Shown: positions 24,112-31,931 of the stretch, piece after piece
Layout of the letters: every line of letters starts with the position of its first letter
Numbering within the stretch: the stretch's first letter is position 1
Source of the DNA: an uncultured Lactobacillus sp.
Lineage (GTDB): Bacteria > Bacillota > Bacilli > Lactobacillales > Lactobacillaceae
Length of the DNA: 64,000 nt
Assembly (NCBI GenBank): GCA_937874695.1
Contig: CALNAJ010000046.1
Coordinates: 1 to 64,000, forward strand
Reading direction: 5' to 3'
Notes under the pieces: generated by a model
Seen by the model: the letters and a program-made list of their open reading frames with translations, nothing else
Databases searched by the model: none
Told to the model about the DNA's origin: nothing
Translations under genes and position numbers: made by a program

Positions 24112-24975
24112 ATGGCGCAACAACAGCTTTTCCAGACAATTGAATCAAACATCTACCTGTATGGTGGGCATTTCCAGCGAAACTTTCCCAGCTGGCACTA
24201 TCCGCGCGAACAGCATCAGTTGTTTGAACTGATTGCCGTCATGCAGGGGAGTGTCACCATGTTTATGGGGGCTAGTCGGCGGGTGATCTCGGCTGGCGAA
24301 GCGGTGATCATCACGCCGGAAACACCACATGAGAGCTTTAACTTCAGCGGTGACCGGTTGCAGTTTTTCTGTTTTCACTTTAACGTGGGTGATCTGGATC
24401 TGAAGACGCGGATCATTAAGAATCTGGGGAACGTGGTGATTCCCGCCGATTCCGTGGTCAGTCAGGCTGCTCGCAAGCTGATTCAATCAATCGTGGTCTT
24501 GGAGGAAGCGAACGTTCAGGCAACCGAACGAAAATTTCGGCTGGAGATTTTCTTTCTGGACTTCATGATTGCTTTGTCCAAGTCACAACCGGTGGTGACG
24601 ACCACACAGGAGTACCCGGAGCGTGAAGTCATCTTGGCTCAGAAGTTGGCCAGTGGTCTGTTTGCTGAGGATACTACGCGCCGGACTTTCCAAGCGGTGT
24701 GCGCACATCGCAACATTAGTACCACGTATGGTCACCGGATTTTTAAGAAAATCTACGGGGTCACGCCGACCGAATACGCCAAGGAACGTCAGTTTAGCCG
24801 GGCGAAAGGCCTCTTGGAAATTGGGGAGAACTCGATCGAAGCGATTGCCCTCCAGATGAAGTTCAGTAGTCAGGCCAGCTTCAGCAAGCAATTCAAGCAG
24901 TGGTCGGGGATGACCCCGAGTGCGTTTCGCAAGACGCAGAAACGGGAACGTCATTCGGCAGATTATCTCATCTAG
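24112..24975 (+). CDS. AraC family transcriptional regulator
   Basis: 287 residues. N-terminal cupin sensor domain (MQGSVTMFMGASRRVISAGEAVIITPETPHESF) and a C-terminal AraC DNA-binding domain with two helix-turn-helix units; the second contains IEAIALQMKFSSQASFSKQFKQWSGMTPSAFRK, the family signature. Divergent from the GH30 glycosidase, which it probably activates in response to a sugar. AAAGGACGAG precedes the ATG. A parS-like site begins right after the stop codon. Confidence 0.92.
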   Translation: MAQQQLFQTIESNIYLYGGHFQRNFPSWHYPREQHQLFELIAVMQGSVTMFMGASRRVISAGEAVIITPETPHESFNFSGDRLQFFCFHFNVGDLDLKTRIIKNLGNVVIPADSVVSQAARKLIQSIVVLEEANVQATERKFRLEIFFLDFMIALSKSQPVVTTTQEYPEREVILAQKLASGLFAEDTTRRTFQAVCAHRNISTTYGHRIFKKIYGVTPTEYAKERQFSRAKGLLEIGENSIEAIALQMKFSSQASFSKQFKQWSGMTPSAFRKTQKRERHSADYLI

Positions 24976-24977
24976 GA

Positions 24978-24993
24978 TGTTTCACATGAAACA
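24978..24993. promoter_or_regulatory. parS-like palindrome, site 4
   Basis: TGTTTCACATGAAACA, the reverse-complement form of TGTTTCATGTGAAACA, 2 bp after the AraC stop codon. Confidence 0.7.
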
Positions 24994-25043
24994 TTTGGGC
25001 AACAAAAAGGGCGGCTAGTTACAGTCGCCCATCAAGCGTGGAT

Positions 25044-26021
25044 TTACCACATGTATTCAATTGGATCTTTAATGTACTTGTCGTAAACGTCCGTGACGAT
25101 GGCCATTTGGTCACTCGTTAGTGGCTTTACTTCAGCGGCACTCGTATTCCGTTCGATTTGATTAGGGGTGCTGGCACCAGGAATGACGGCTGAAACGGCG
25201 TCAAACATCAGGATATAACGCAAGGCGGTAGCGGCCAAATTGTCCGTCCCCAAGCGTTCCTTCAATTCATTAGCAGCCTTGACCCCGGTGAGGTAATCAA
25301 CGCCGGAGAAGGTTTCACCCTTACTGAAGAGTTGACCATCACGGTTGTTTGTCCGGTGGTCTTGCGGGCCAAAGCTTGTGTCTGCGGTGAACTTACCGGT
25401 GAGTAAGCCACTAGCCAAAGGTACCCGAGCCAAGATCCCAACGTTGGCCTTCTTGGCTAAGTCGAAGAATAACTTGGCTGGCCGTAAGCGGAACATGTTA
25501 AAGATGATTTCAACACTGGAAATATCGTAGTCCAGGGACTTGATAGCTTCCTCAACGCGTTCAACGCTGACCCCATAGTTGGCGATTTTACCTTCTTTTT
25601 TGAGGTCGTCCAAGGTTTTGAACGTTTCTGGTTGGTAGTAGATGCTCATTGGCGGACAATGTAGTAAGACTTGATCGAGAGAGTCGACTTGCATGTTTTG
25701 CAAAGATTCTTCGACGTATCGTCTGATGAATTTAGGACTGAAATGTTCCTCAGAAAGGGGCATTTCTTTTCTACCGACCTTGGTTGAGTAGTGCACATCG
25801 GGGTGGCGCTTGATGAATTGGCCAATGACCTTTTCGCTCAGGCCGTCCTGATAGCCATCGGCGGTATCAAAGAAGTTAACGCCGTGGTCATAAGCGGCTT
25901 CCAGAGTATCCATGGCGTCCTTTTCGTCGAATGGGTCCCCCCATTTACCGCCTAGTTGCCAGGTGCCGAGTGAAACCTCGCTAATGTTAAAACCAGTTTT
26001 TCCTAATGTTCTAAATTCCAT
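25044..26021 (-). CDS. Aldo/keto reductase (AKR-type, MerR-linked)
   Basis: 325 residues. Catalytic tetrad visible: Asp and Tyr in FFDTADGYQDGLSE, Lys in HYSTKVGRKE and His in QVLLHCPP; the C-terminal VSAVIPGASTPNQIERN binds NADP(H). This length and N-terminus (EFRTLGKTGFNISEVSLGTWQLGG) fit the YdjG/general stress AKR group. AAGGGAAGG precedes the ATG. It is divergent from a MerR gene and has a promoter with a 19-bp spacer, so it is very probably MerR-activated, perhaps by reactive carbonyls. Confidence 0.92.
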   Translation of the reverse strand: MEFRTLGKTGFNISEVSLGTWQLGGKWGDPFDEKDAMDTLEAAYDHGVNFFDTADGYQDGLSEKVIGQFIKRHPDVHYSTKVGRKEMPLSEEHFSPKFIRRYVEESLQNMQVDSLDQVLLHCPPMSIYYQPETFKTLDDLKKEGKIANYGVSVERVEEAIKSLDYDISSVEIIFNMFRLRPAKLFFDLAKKANVGILARVPLASGLLTGKFTADTSFGPQDHRTNNRDGQLFSKGETFSGVDYLTGVKAANELKERLGTDNLAATALRYILMFDAVSAVIPGASTPNQIERNTSAAEVKPLTSDQMAIVTDVYDKYIKDPIEYMW

Positions 26022-26051
26022 AGTGGTTAACCTTCCCTTCTGAATATTTCA

Positions 26052-26082
26052 AGCATAGCACTTGAAGTACGCTTCAAGTAAA
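26052..26082 (-). promoter_or_regulatory. MerR-type promoter of the aldo/keto reductase
   Basis: On the minus strand TTTACT (26082-26077), exactly 19 bp, TATGCT (26057-26052). The spacer carries the dyad CTTGAAG, four bases, CTTCAAG (26061-26078). This is a MerR-activated promoter placed between the reductase gene and the divergent merR gene. Confidence 0.82.
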
Positions 26083-26115
26083 GTTTTTTTATTAAATGAA
26101 TAGGACTGGTATAAG

Positions 26116-26532
26116 ATGACAGAATTAACGATTTCAGAAGTCGCCAAGCAGTATGATCTAGCCCCGTCGACACTGCGTTACTATGAACGATTAGGGTTGA
26201 TTCCCAATGTTCAACAGAAGGGGAATCATCGCGTTTACAACGAAGCGAATCTTGAAAAGTTGAATAGTATCGTCTGCTTCAAGAATTCTGGGATGAGTAT
26301 GAGTGAGTTGCAAGAACTCCTGAGTTACCAAGAGACCGGTACCGATTTGGATAAAATCTTGGCGATATTAAATGAGCACGAAGTTGAAGTGGCCCAGCAA
26401 TTGGCTCAGCTTGAAAAGTACCACCGACACATTACCCAGAAGGTGGCCTTTTATTCCGCGATTAAACAGGCCGAGATTGCGGGGGAGCCGCGGCCGGATT
26501 GGGCTGATTATAAGCCTGGTGATGAGGTTTAG
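26116..26532 (+). CDS. MerR family transcriptional regulator
   Basis: 138 residues. N-terminal winged helix ISEVAKQYDLAPSTLRYYERLGLIP, then a coiled coil for dimerisation and a short C-terminal effector region. There is a single cysteine (Cys54, NSIVCFKNSG), in the position used for thiol sensing by NmlR/AdhR-type regulators. It is divergent from the aldo/keto reductase and probably activates it by realigning the 19-bp-spaced promoter. No strong Shine-Dalgarno is visible beyond AGGACTGG. Confidence 0.9.
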   Translation: MTELTISEVAKQYDLAPSTLRYYERLGLIPNVQQKGNHRVYNEANLEKLNSIVCFKNSGMSMSELQELLSYQETGTDLDKILAILNEHEVEVAQQLAQLEKYHRHITQKVAFYSAIKQAEIAGEPRPDWADYKPGDEV

Positions 26533-26570
26533 TATCATTGATGTTGGGCGTTAGTAGTGGTAGTTATTTT

Positions 26571-26965
26571 GGTTTAGAGAGCTAGACTTTCTCTCGCCGA
26601 GATATCCGGAAATATGCGGCTTCCAAAACGTGCTCAGTCGGGCAGGTCCCTGCGCTTATCTACGTTAATGCTCAGGACCTACCGCCCGCCTTCACACTCT
26701 GGTCGAAACGAGTTCCGCAAGGCAGGTTCTTCCGCTTAGAAAGCTAAGAGCTCCTGTCCGACGTAGTTGTTAGTGATTATTCGAGTTTAGAGAGCTAGAC
26801 TTTCTCTCGCCAGAATATTTGGGAAATATGCAGCCTCTGAAACGAGTTCCGCAAACCAGACTCCTGCGCTTAGAAAGCTAAGTGACTCCTGCTCGGCGAG
26901 GCCGAACAGAAGCCCCTTAGCTCCCTAATGCTCAGAATCTAAGCGGCTTGCTTCACTCTCTGTAC
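26571..26965. repeat. Non-coding array of imperfect hairpin repeats
   Basis: A 26-bp sequence starting TTTAGAGAGCTAGAC occurs exactly at 26573-26598 and 26786-26811 and can fold as GAGAG/CTCTC. GAAACGAGTTCCGCAA is at 26705-26720 and 26839-26854, and CGCTTAGAAAGCTAAG at 26733-26748 and 26867-26882, both 134 bp apart. Further hairpins are AGGTCC/GGACCT (26644-26680) and AAGCC..CTTAG/CTAAG..GGCTT (26910-26949). The outer stems differ between units but stay paired, so structure rather than sequence seems kept. No coding frame fits. Function unknown. Confidence 0.75.
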
Positions 26966-26998
26966 AAAAAAGCCATCCCGCGTTCTACTCGGGATGGC
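26966..26998 (-). terminator. Terminator downstream of DHA2 exporter
   Basis: GCCATCCCG (26972-26980) pairs with CGGGATGGC (26990-26998); on the minus strand it is followed by six T. It lies about 110 bp past the stop codon of the exporter gene. Confidence 0.88.
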
Positions 26999-27105
26999 AG
27001 TGGTGAGGTGCGGCGACCTTCTGAATGCTTGCGCACCGATCGCGTACCCCCACCTTGGTTTGGCACCATTGGATAGTATCGCACGGGTGCTGCGGGAAGT
27101 CAACC

Positions 27106-28479
27106 TTAATCGATTTCGCGAATCGTCATGAGCTTGACCGATACGCCCAGGGCGATGACCAGGAAGACCAGACACATGGTGAAACCAGCCTGAATCCCCA
27201 TTTGTGGGGCGTTGGGATGGGTCGTGAAGAACTTAGTCGCTAAGTTGATCGTGGCGATGATAATCGCGGTCCCAAACGAGCCGGAAATCTGGCGGAGCGT
27301 GTTAAACGTCGCGACACCGTCAGCCACTAACCGGTTGGGGAGGTGGGTCAGCGCGTGTGTTTGAATCGGAATTAAGATCAAGACGAGTCCCAACTGTCGA
27401 ATCGTCTGGCCAACCGTTAACATGACCACGGAAGCATTGACGTCAATGAACGCCTGCATGATGGTCCCAAAGCAGTCGATCAGCAGGCCGGCCGTCACAA
27501 TTCGCCGCACGGGGTAACGGTCGTAGAGTCGCCCACTAATCGGTGACATGATTCCCGTTAGACACGCGCCGGGTAACAGCGCAATTCCAGAAATGATCGG
27601 ACTTTGATGCATGATTGACTGGATCAAGAGGGGCAGCAGAATCGTGTTCCCATACATGGTGGCCACAATCAACGCGTTGAGGGTGGTGGCCGTGGTGAAC
27701 TGAACGCTCTTGAAAATTTTAGGATTGATCAAGGGGTTCTTACTATGTAGTTGTTGCCGGATGAAGATGATGGTGAGGATCAGGCCGATGATAAAAGGGA
27801 CCACGACAAATGGGGAGACCAGTGAGTATTGGCCCACATTTGAGAAGCTCCATAACAGGCCTAATGCACCGAAACTAACGAGAAACAGGCCCCAGCGATC
27901 CAGGGTCGGCGATTCATTCGTGGGCACACTTGGCAGGTAGAAGTAGGCCAAGATGAGGTCCAGCAGGATGAAGGGGAGCACCAGGATGAACAGGTATCGC
28001 CACGACATGTAAGTCAGGATGACCCCGGACAATGTCGGCCCTATAATAGGAGAAAAGTTGAAGGCGAGGCCCACGATACCCATGACCGCACCCTTCTTAG
28101 TGGGCGCGGCGTAGCGAATTGCCAAGATATTGACCAGCGGCATCATGACGCCCGACCCGGTGGCTTGAATCATGCGGCCGAGAATCAACATCCAGAAACT
28201 CTGTGCCAGACTGCCTAGTAGTGTTCCAATTAGAAAGATAACGGAAAACAGAATGAACAGTCTGCGAAACGTAAACTTTTTAATCAGGTAGGCACTGACA
28301 GGAATCATCATCGCACTCACCAGCATGTAGCCGTTGCTGATCCACTGGACGGTGGAGGAGTTGACGTGAAACACGGTCATGAACGTTGGTAACGCCACGT
28401 TCATCAGAGTGGAACATAGGATGCCGAAGAAAGTGCCAAATACCATGATAAATAACGAATGCTTAATTTCCTTTGACAT
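27106..28479 (-). CDS. MFS exporter, DHA2 (EmrB/QacA) family
   Basis: About 457 residues with 14 predicted membrane spans. The DHA2 pattern is clear: the motif after the first helices (MLVSAMMIPVSAYLIKKFTFRRLF), the antiporter motif C region (GLAFNFSPIIGPTLSGVILTYMSWRYLF) and length. Such proteins export drugs, dyes or bile compounds in exchange for protons. The start at 28479 has GAAGG eight bases before; the frame extends 14 codons further without a signal. Its regulator is not evident; it stands between a non-coding repeat array and the ribokinase gene. Confidence 0.9.
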   Translation of the reverse strand: MSKEIKHSLFIMVFGTFFGILCSTLMNVALPTFMTVFHVNSSTVQWISNGYMLVSAMMIPVSAYLIKKFTFRRLFILFSVIFLIGTLLGSLAQSFWMLILGRMIQATGSGVMMPLVNILAIRYAAPTKKGAVMGIVGLAFNFSPIIGPTLSGVILTYMSWRYLFILVLPFILLDLILAYFYLPSVPTNESPTLDRWGLFLVSFGALGLLWSFSNVGQYSLVSPFVVVPFIIGLILTIIFIRQQLHSKNPLINPKIFKSVQFTTATTLNALIVATMYGNTILLPLLIQSIMHQSPIISGIALLPGACLTGIMSPISGRLYDRYPVRRIVTAGLLIDCFGTIMQAFIDVNASVVMLTVGQTIRQLGLVLILIPIQTHALTHLPNRLVADGVATFNTLRQISGSFGTAIIIATINLATKFFTTHPNAPQMGIQAGFTMCLVFLVIALGVSVKLMTIREID

Positions 28480-28670
28480 TAAACGGCCTTCTATTCTATT
28501 AAAATTGCACAACTTCTCCAATGATACTGATAATTGTGAGGTTAGTCAATTGGTCTAGGCAACTCATATTTGCGAGAAGTCTTGCGAGCACGCCTTTCAG
28601 AAAATATAAGCAGAAGATAATCGCCATCGCGACTACTTATTCACACCCTTTACGCTTTTGTGAAAACATT

Positions 28671-28707
28671 TGAAAGCGTTTACACAACGGGCGATTTGTG
28701 TTAGTTT
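28671..28707 (+). promoter_or_regulatory. Ribokinase promoter with cre site
   Basis: TGAAAGCGTTTACA (28671-28684) matches the CcpA consensus TGWAANCGNTNWCA at every position. Its end is the -35 box TTTACA (28679-28684), followed after 17 bp by TAGTTT (28702-28707). CcpA binding would block the promoter. Confidence 0.85.
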
Positions 28708-28729
28708 AGAAATAAAGAGGTGTCCAGGT

Positions 28730-29653
28730 ATGAAAAAAAGTGATGTGTTAGTAATTGGGTCAAACATGATTGATCTCATGACGTATATTAAGCGCATGCC
28801 GGTGGCGGGCGAAACCGTTGAGGCCGATGACTTCTCGATGGGTTTTGGCGGTAAAGGCGCGAACCAAGCCGTGGCCGCAGCCCGGTTAGGTGCCCAGGTC
28901 AGCTTCATCTCGATGGTTGGGAATGATAGCTTCGGGGAACAGCAACTGGCCAACTTCAAAGCCGCAAACATTGATGTGTCTGGCGTTGGTGTCGGTCATA
29001 AGAACAGTGGTGCCGCACCGATCTTCGTGGACCCAACGGCTGACAACCGCATTCTCATCGTCAAGGGGGCCAACAGCGAGTTAACACCGGCCGTTTTGGA
29101 TGAGCATCTCGATATGATTCAGAATACGAAACTGATTGTGTTACAGCAGGAAATTCCGCTGGAAACTAATTATCATGCCATCGACTTGGCCAACCAGTAT
29201 GGCGTGCCAGTCCTTCTAAATCCGGCACCGGCCAACAAGCAACTCGATATGGAACACGTGCGGCGGGTAGATTTCTTCTCGCCAAACGAAACGGAATTGG
29301 CAACGTTGACCGGCTTACCAACGGAATCCATGGATGAAATATCGCGGGCCGCACAACGTCTGGTCGATATGGGCGTGAAGAACGTGCTGGTCACGATTGG
29401 GTCTCGGGGCGTGCTATGGGTCAGTGCCACGACGAGTCAGCTGATTGACGCGGTTAAAGTTGATGCGGTCGACACCACCGGTGCGGGCGATTCCTTCATT
29501 GGGTCATTTGCCAATTACTACGCTCAGGGTGAGACCGTACCAAAGGCGTTACGGCATGCCAATGAATATGCCGCTATCACCGTGATGCGGCGGGGGACGC
29601 AGAAGTCCTATCCAACCGCTGAAGAAGTCGCGGCGATGTATCAACCGAGTTAA
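28730..29653 (+). CDS. rbsK: Ribokinase
   Basis: 307 residues, PfkB carbohydrate kinase family. Substrate motif NMIDLMTYIKRMPVAGET and GGKGANQAVAAARLGA at the N-terminus; ATP site DAVDTTGAGDSFIGSFANY with the catalytic Asp near the C-terminus. It phosphorylates ribose to ribose 5-phosphate with ATP in the cytoplasm. The ATG at 28730 is preceded by AAAGAGGTG. No transporter or RbsR gene is adjacent; a perfect cre site overlaps the promoter, so it is under carbon catabolite control. Related PfkB kinases cannot be fully excluded. Confidence 0.88.
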   Translation: MKKSDVLVIGSNMIDLMTYIKRMPVAGETVEADDFSMGFGGKGANQAVAAARLGAQVSFISMVGNDSFGEQQLANFKAANIDVSGVGVGHKNSGAAPIFVDPTADNRILIVKGANSELTPAVLDEHLDMIQNTKLIVLQQEIPLETNYHAIDLANQYGVPVLLNPAPANKQLDMEHVRRVDFFSPNETELATLTGLPTESMDEISRAAQRLVDMGVKNVLVTIGSRGVLWVSATTSQLIDAVKVDAVDTTGAGDSFIGSFANYYAQGETVPKALRHANEYAAITVMRRGTQKSYPTAEEVAAMYQPS

Positions 29654-29681
29654 TGAACAACTAATTTGTCTAATTAAAATG

Positions 29682-29717
29682 AGTGGCCGACCAGGTCTGA
29701 CTGGTCGGCCACTTTAA
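29682..29717. terminator. Bidirectional terminator after rbsK
   Basis: AGTGGCCGACCAG (29682-29694) pairs perfectly with CTGGTCGGCCACT (29701-29713), followed by TT and AT-rich DNA. It separates rbsK from the convergent AraC gene. Confidence 0.92.
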
Positions 29718-29737
29718 TTATTATTTGCTATTAATAA

Positions 29738-30928
29738 TTATCCAATATTGATACTTGTGAAATTATATAAGTGCCAATCGTCCGTCAGGTGAGGATTGTT
29801 TCGCGCCTTGTTAGGAGATACACCGACAAACTTCTTGAACTCGCGGGTCAGATAGGCTTGGTCGGTAAAATTCAAGATTGCGGCAATCTCCGAGAGTGGC
29901 AGGTTGGTCGTCTGTAAAATTTCAACGGCCCGATTAATTTTGACCAGAATTTTGAAACGAGAGATGGGCACACCAATCTCTGCGCTGAAAAGAGTCGAGA
30001 GGTAGTGTGGGGATAGGCCCAGCTGATTGGCGAGTTGGGTCACGGTGATATTAGATTCTGGACTGTTCATGATAATCTGATAGGCCCGTCGAACCGGCGC
30101 GGAGAGGTGAACACTCTTGAGCTGATGGACGCGTTGGGCCATGTCCTTGATCATCGTTTCAATCCCGGTCATGACGTCATCGTAGGTCGTTAGCGTCTCC
30201 AGGGTGCGGACGTAGTGGTCGTTGAGCGAGTAAGCCTGATCGAAGTCCATTCCGGCATGGATGGCTGCGCGAAGTGTGACTGAGGTACTGATGATCCCCC
30301 AATTTTTAATATTGCGGAGGTTACTGCCATCCGCGAGAATTCCAATGCGACCGGAGTTGACCAGCCCAACGAAGGCGTCGTGAACCATCGAGGGTTTACC
30401 CAGCTCGACCGCGGTCTTCAATGCCTTTTCGTAGGCATAGCTAACGTGAGCCCCCTCGTCATCGAAATTGACTAGAATCAGCTTGTCATTGAACTGGTCG
30501 GAACGCAGGGCTTGTTCGAAGGCGGTCGTCACAGTTTCAGCGGTCACAGATAAGTGGATAATCTGCGTCAACGCTAGGATCTGTTTCAGACACTGGTCGC
30601 GTGTGATCGAGTAGGTACTCAAAACTTGTGGCAGATAGATTGTCCGGGCTTCATTATCGGTGGGGTCGTGAGCCGTGACGTCGGTGACTAGAATGGGGCC
30701 CAAGATGTAGGTGAAGTCAGCCTGTTTGAGGCAGATTGAGAATAGGTTCTGACTGTGCCGAAAGACGGTGACGGCGGCCTCGTGGTCGGGGATTTCGTAG
30801 AATAGGGCGATATACGCTGACGCTAAGATTTTACCCTGTTTGAAGGTGATTTTCGGTCGGTGTTGGACAGTTTTAAAGATAGCGGCGGGGACCGCCAAAG
30901 CTTCTAGATAGAGTTGGTCGAGGGCCAA
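29738..30928 (-). CDS. AraC family transcriptional regulator
   Basis: About 396 residues: a long N-terminal sensory region of no clear family and a C-terminal AraC domain (ITVTQLANQLGLSPHYLSTLFSAEIGVPISRFKILVKI; LPLSEIAAILNFTDQAYLTREFKKFVGVSPNKARN). The start is taken as TTG at 30928 because AAAGGAGG lies seven bases upstream; an ATG at 30961 has no ribosome binding site. Upstream at 30981-30994 TGTAAGCGCTACAT resembles a cre site. Its size is like YesN/Btr-type regulators of sugar use. Convergent with rbsK, target unknown. Confidence 0.85.
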   Translation of the reverse strand: MALDQLYLEALAVPAAIFKTVQHRPKITFKQGKILASAYIALFYEIPDHEAAVTVFRHSQNLFSICLKQADFTYILGPILVTDVTAHDPTDNEARTIYLPQVLSTYSITRDQCLKQILALTQIIHLSVTAETVTTAFEQALRSDQFNDKLILVNFDDEGAHVSYAYEKALKTAVELGKPSMVHDAFVGLVNSGRIGILADGSNLRNIKNWGIISTSVTLRAAIHAGMDFDQAYSLNDHYVRTLETLTTYDDVMTGIETMIKDMAQRVHQLKSVHLSAPVRRAYQIIMNSPESNITVTQLANQLGLSPHYLSTLFSAEIGVPISRFKILVKINRAVEILQTTNLPLSEIAAILNFTDQAYLTREFKKFVGVSPNKARNNPHLTDDWHLYNFTSINIG

Positions 30929-31040
30929 GAGACGGCCTCCTTTCTGATGGATGGTGGACATGATAAAATTTGCATTCGCATGTAAGCGCTACATCAGTTA
31001 TACCTTAGCCCATCGAAAATTACTAGCAGAGTTTCAAGGG

Positions 31041-31056
31041 TGTTTCACATGAAACA
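31041..31056. promoter_or_regulatory. parS-like palindrome, site 5
   Basis: TGTTTCACATGAAACA between the divergent AraC and TetR genes. A small hairpin ACACCGC/GCGGTGT followed by TTTTT lies just downstream (31087-31118). Confidence 0.7.
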
Positions 31057-31158
31057 TTGATGGTTGGTAAACTCACTGACAAAGTTACACCGCTTAAAGA
31101 GATTTATGCGGTGTTTTTATAGGATTATGGGTTTAATAGGAGAAAGGGGGCAAATACG

Positions 31159-31797
31159 ATGACTGATGAAGAAAAACTACAACGGATTTATGCGGCGGCG
31201 AGTGAATTGTTCATTCAGCCGGGCTATCACGAGACACAAATGCAGATGATTGCGCAGCGCTCGCAACTCGCGGTGGGAACGCTCTACCGGTTGTTTACTA
31301 GTAAGGCCGCACTCTTGGACTATGTGTTCTTAACGACCTTGCCGACAGCGGCATTGACGATGCAGACTTATCCCTTAGAATCGGTTGATCCGCGAGAGTT
31401 AGTCAACCGGACGCAGGCAGCCTATGCCGATTGGAATCGACAATTGACTAGTCACAAGGCCGCGAGCTTCGATGACCTTTTGACCGCATTATTTCAGGCA
31501 TTCGAACGGTACGGGCAATACTTTTTGATCTTGGAGCATAATCCCACGGTGAATCCGGCGTTGACGGCACTCTATCGCCAGCAACGGCAGTCGTTGTATC
31601 AACAGGTGGGGGCCTTTATTGCGGAGAAATTACCGGCGATTCCGGAACCACAGCGCAATGGTGTCATCGTGGTCGATCTGGTCTTCTGGTGGTGCGCACA
31701 CAAGCGCTATGACAGCTTTGAAATGGAGATGGCCCACGGTGAGGATGACCGAATGATTACGGTCGTTCGAGAGATGTTACGCCGGAGCTATCAGTAA
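31159..31797 (+). CDS. TetR family transcriptional regulator
   Basis: 212 residues. N-terminal helix-turn-helix LFIQPGYHETQMQMIAQRSQLAVGTLYRLFTSKAALLDYVF is a textbook TetR domain; the C-terminal ligand domain is variable. GAAAGGGGG precedes the ATG. The next gene, a YhgE/Pip-like membrane protein, follows after 134 bp of sequence containing a large inverted repeat, so this regulator probably represses the membrane protein and perhaps itself. Confidence 0.9.
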   Translation: MTDEEKLQRIYAAASELFIQPGYHETQMQMIAQRSQLAVGTLYRLFTSKAALLDYVFLTTLPTAALTMQTYPLESVDPRELVNRTQAAYADWNRQLTSHKAASFDDLLTALFQAFERYGQYFLILEHNPTVNPALTALYRQQRQSLYQQVGAFIAEKLPAIPEPQRNGVIVVDLVFWWCAHKRYDSFEMEMAHGEDDRMITVVREMLRRSYQ

Positions 31798-31806
31798 GGC
31801 CCTTCG

Positions 31807-31918
31807 TTATCTCAGCGAGTGAACGCCACGGTTTTAATCACTTTAAAATGACTTTTACACGTCAGTGGTTAGACTGGGGGCAATTCGAATGAATGATTCG
31901 TTCACTCGTTTGAGATAA
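31807..31918. promoter_or_regulatory. Inverted operator copies before the YhgE-like gene
   Basis: TTATCTCA-GC-GAGTGAAC (31807-31824) recurs inverted as GTTCACTCGTTTGAGATAA (31900-31918). Between them sits CGAATGAATGATTCGTTC (31886 onward), itself partly palindromic. Two inverted copies of an 18-bp motif around a promoter region fit binding sites for the TetR protein encoded just upstream. Confidence 0.65.
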
Positions 31919-31931
31919 GGGGGATGAGATC

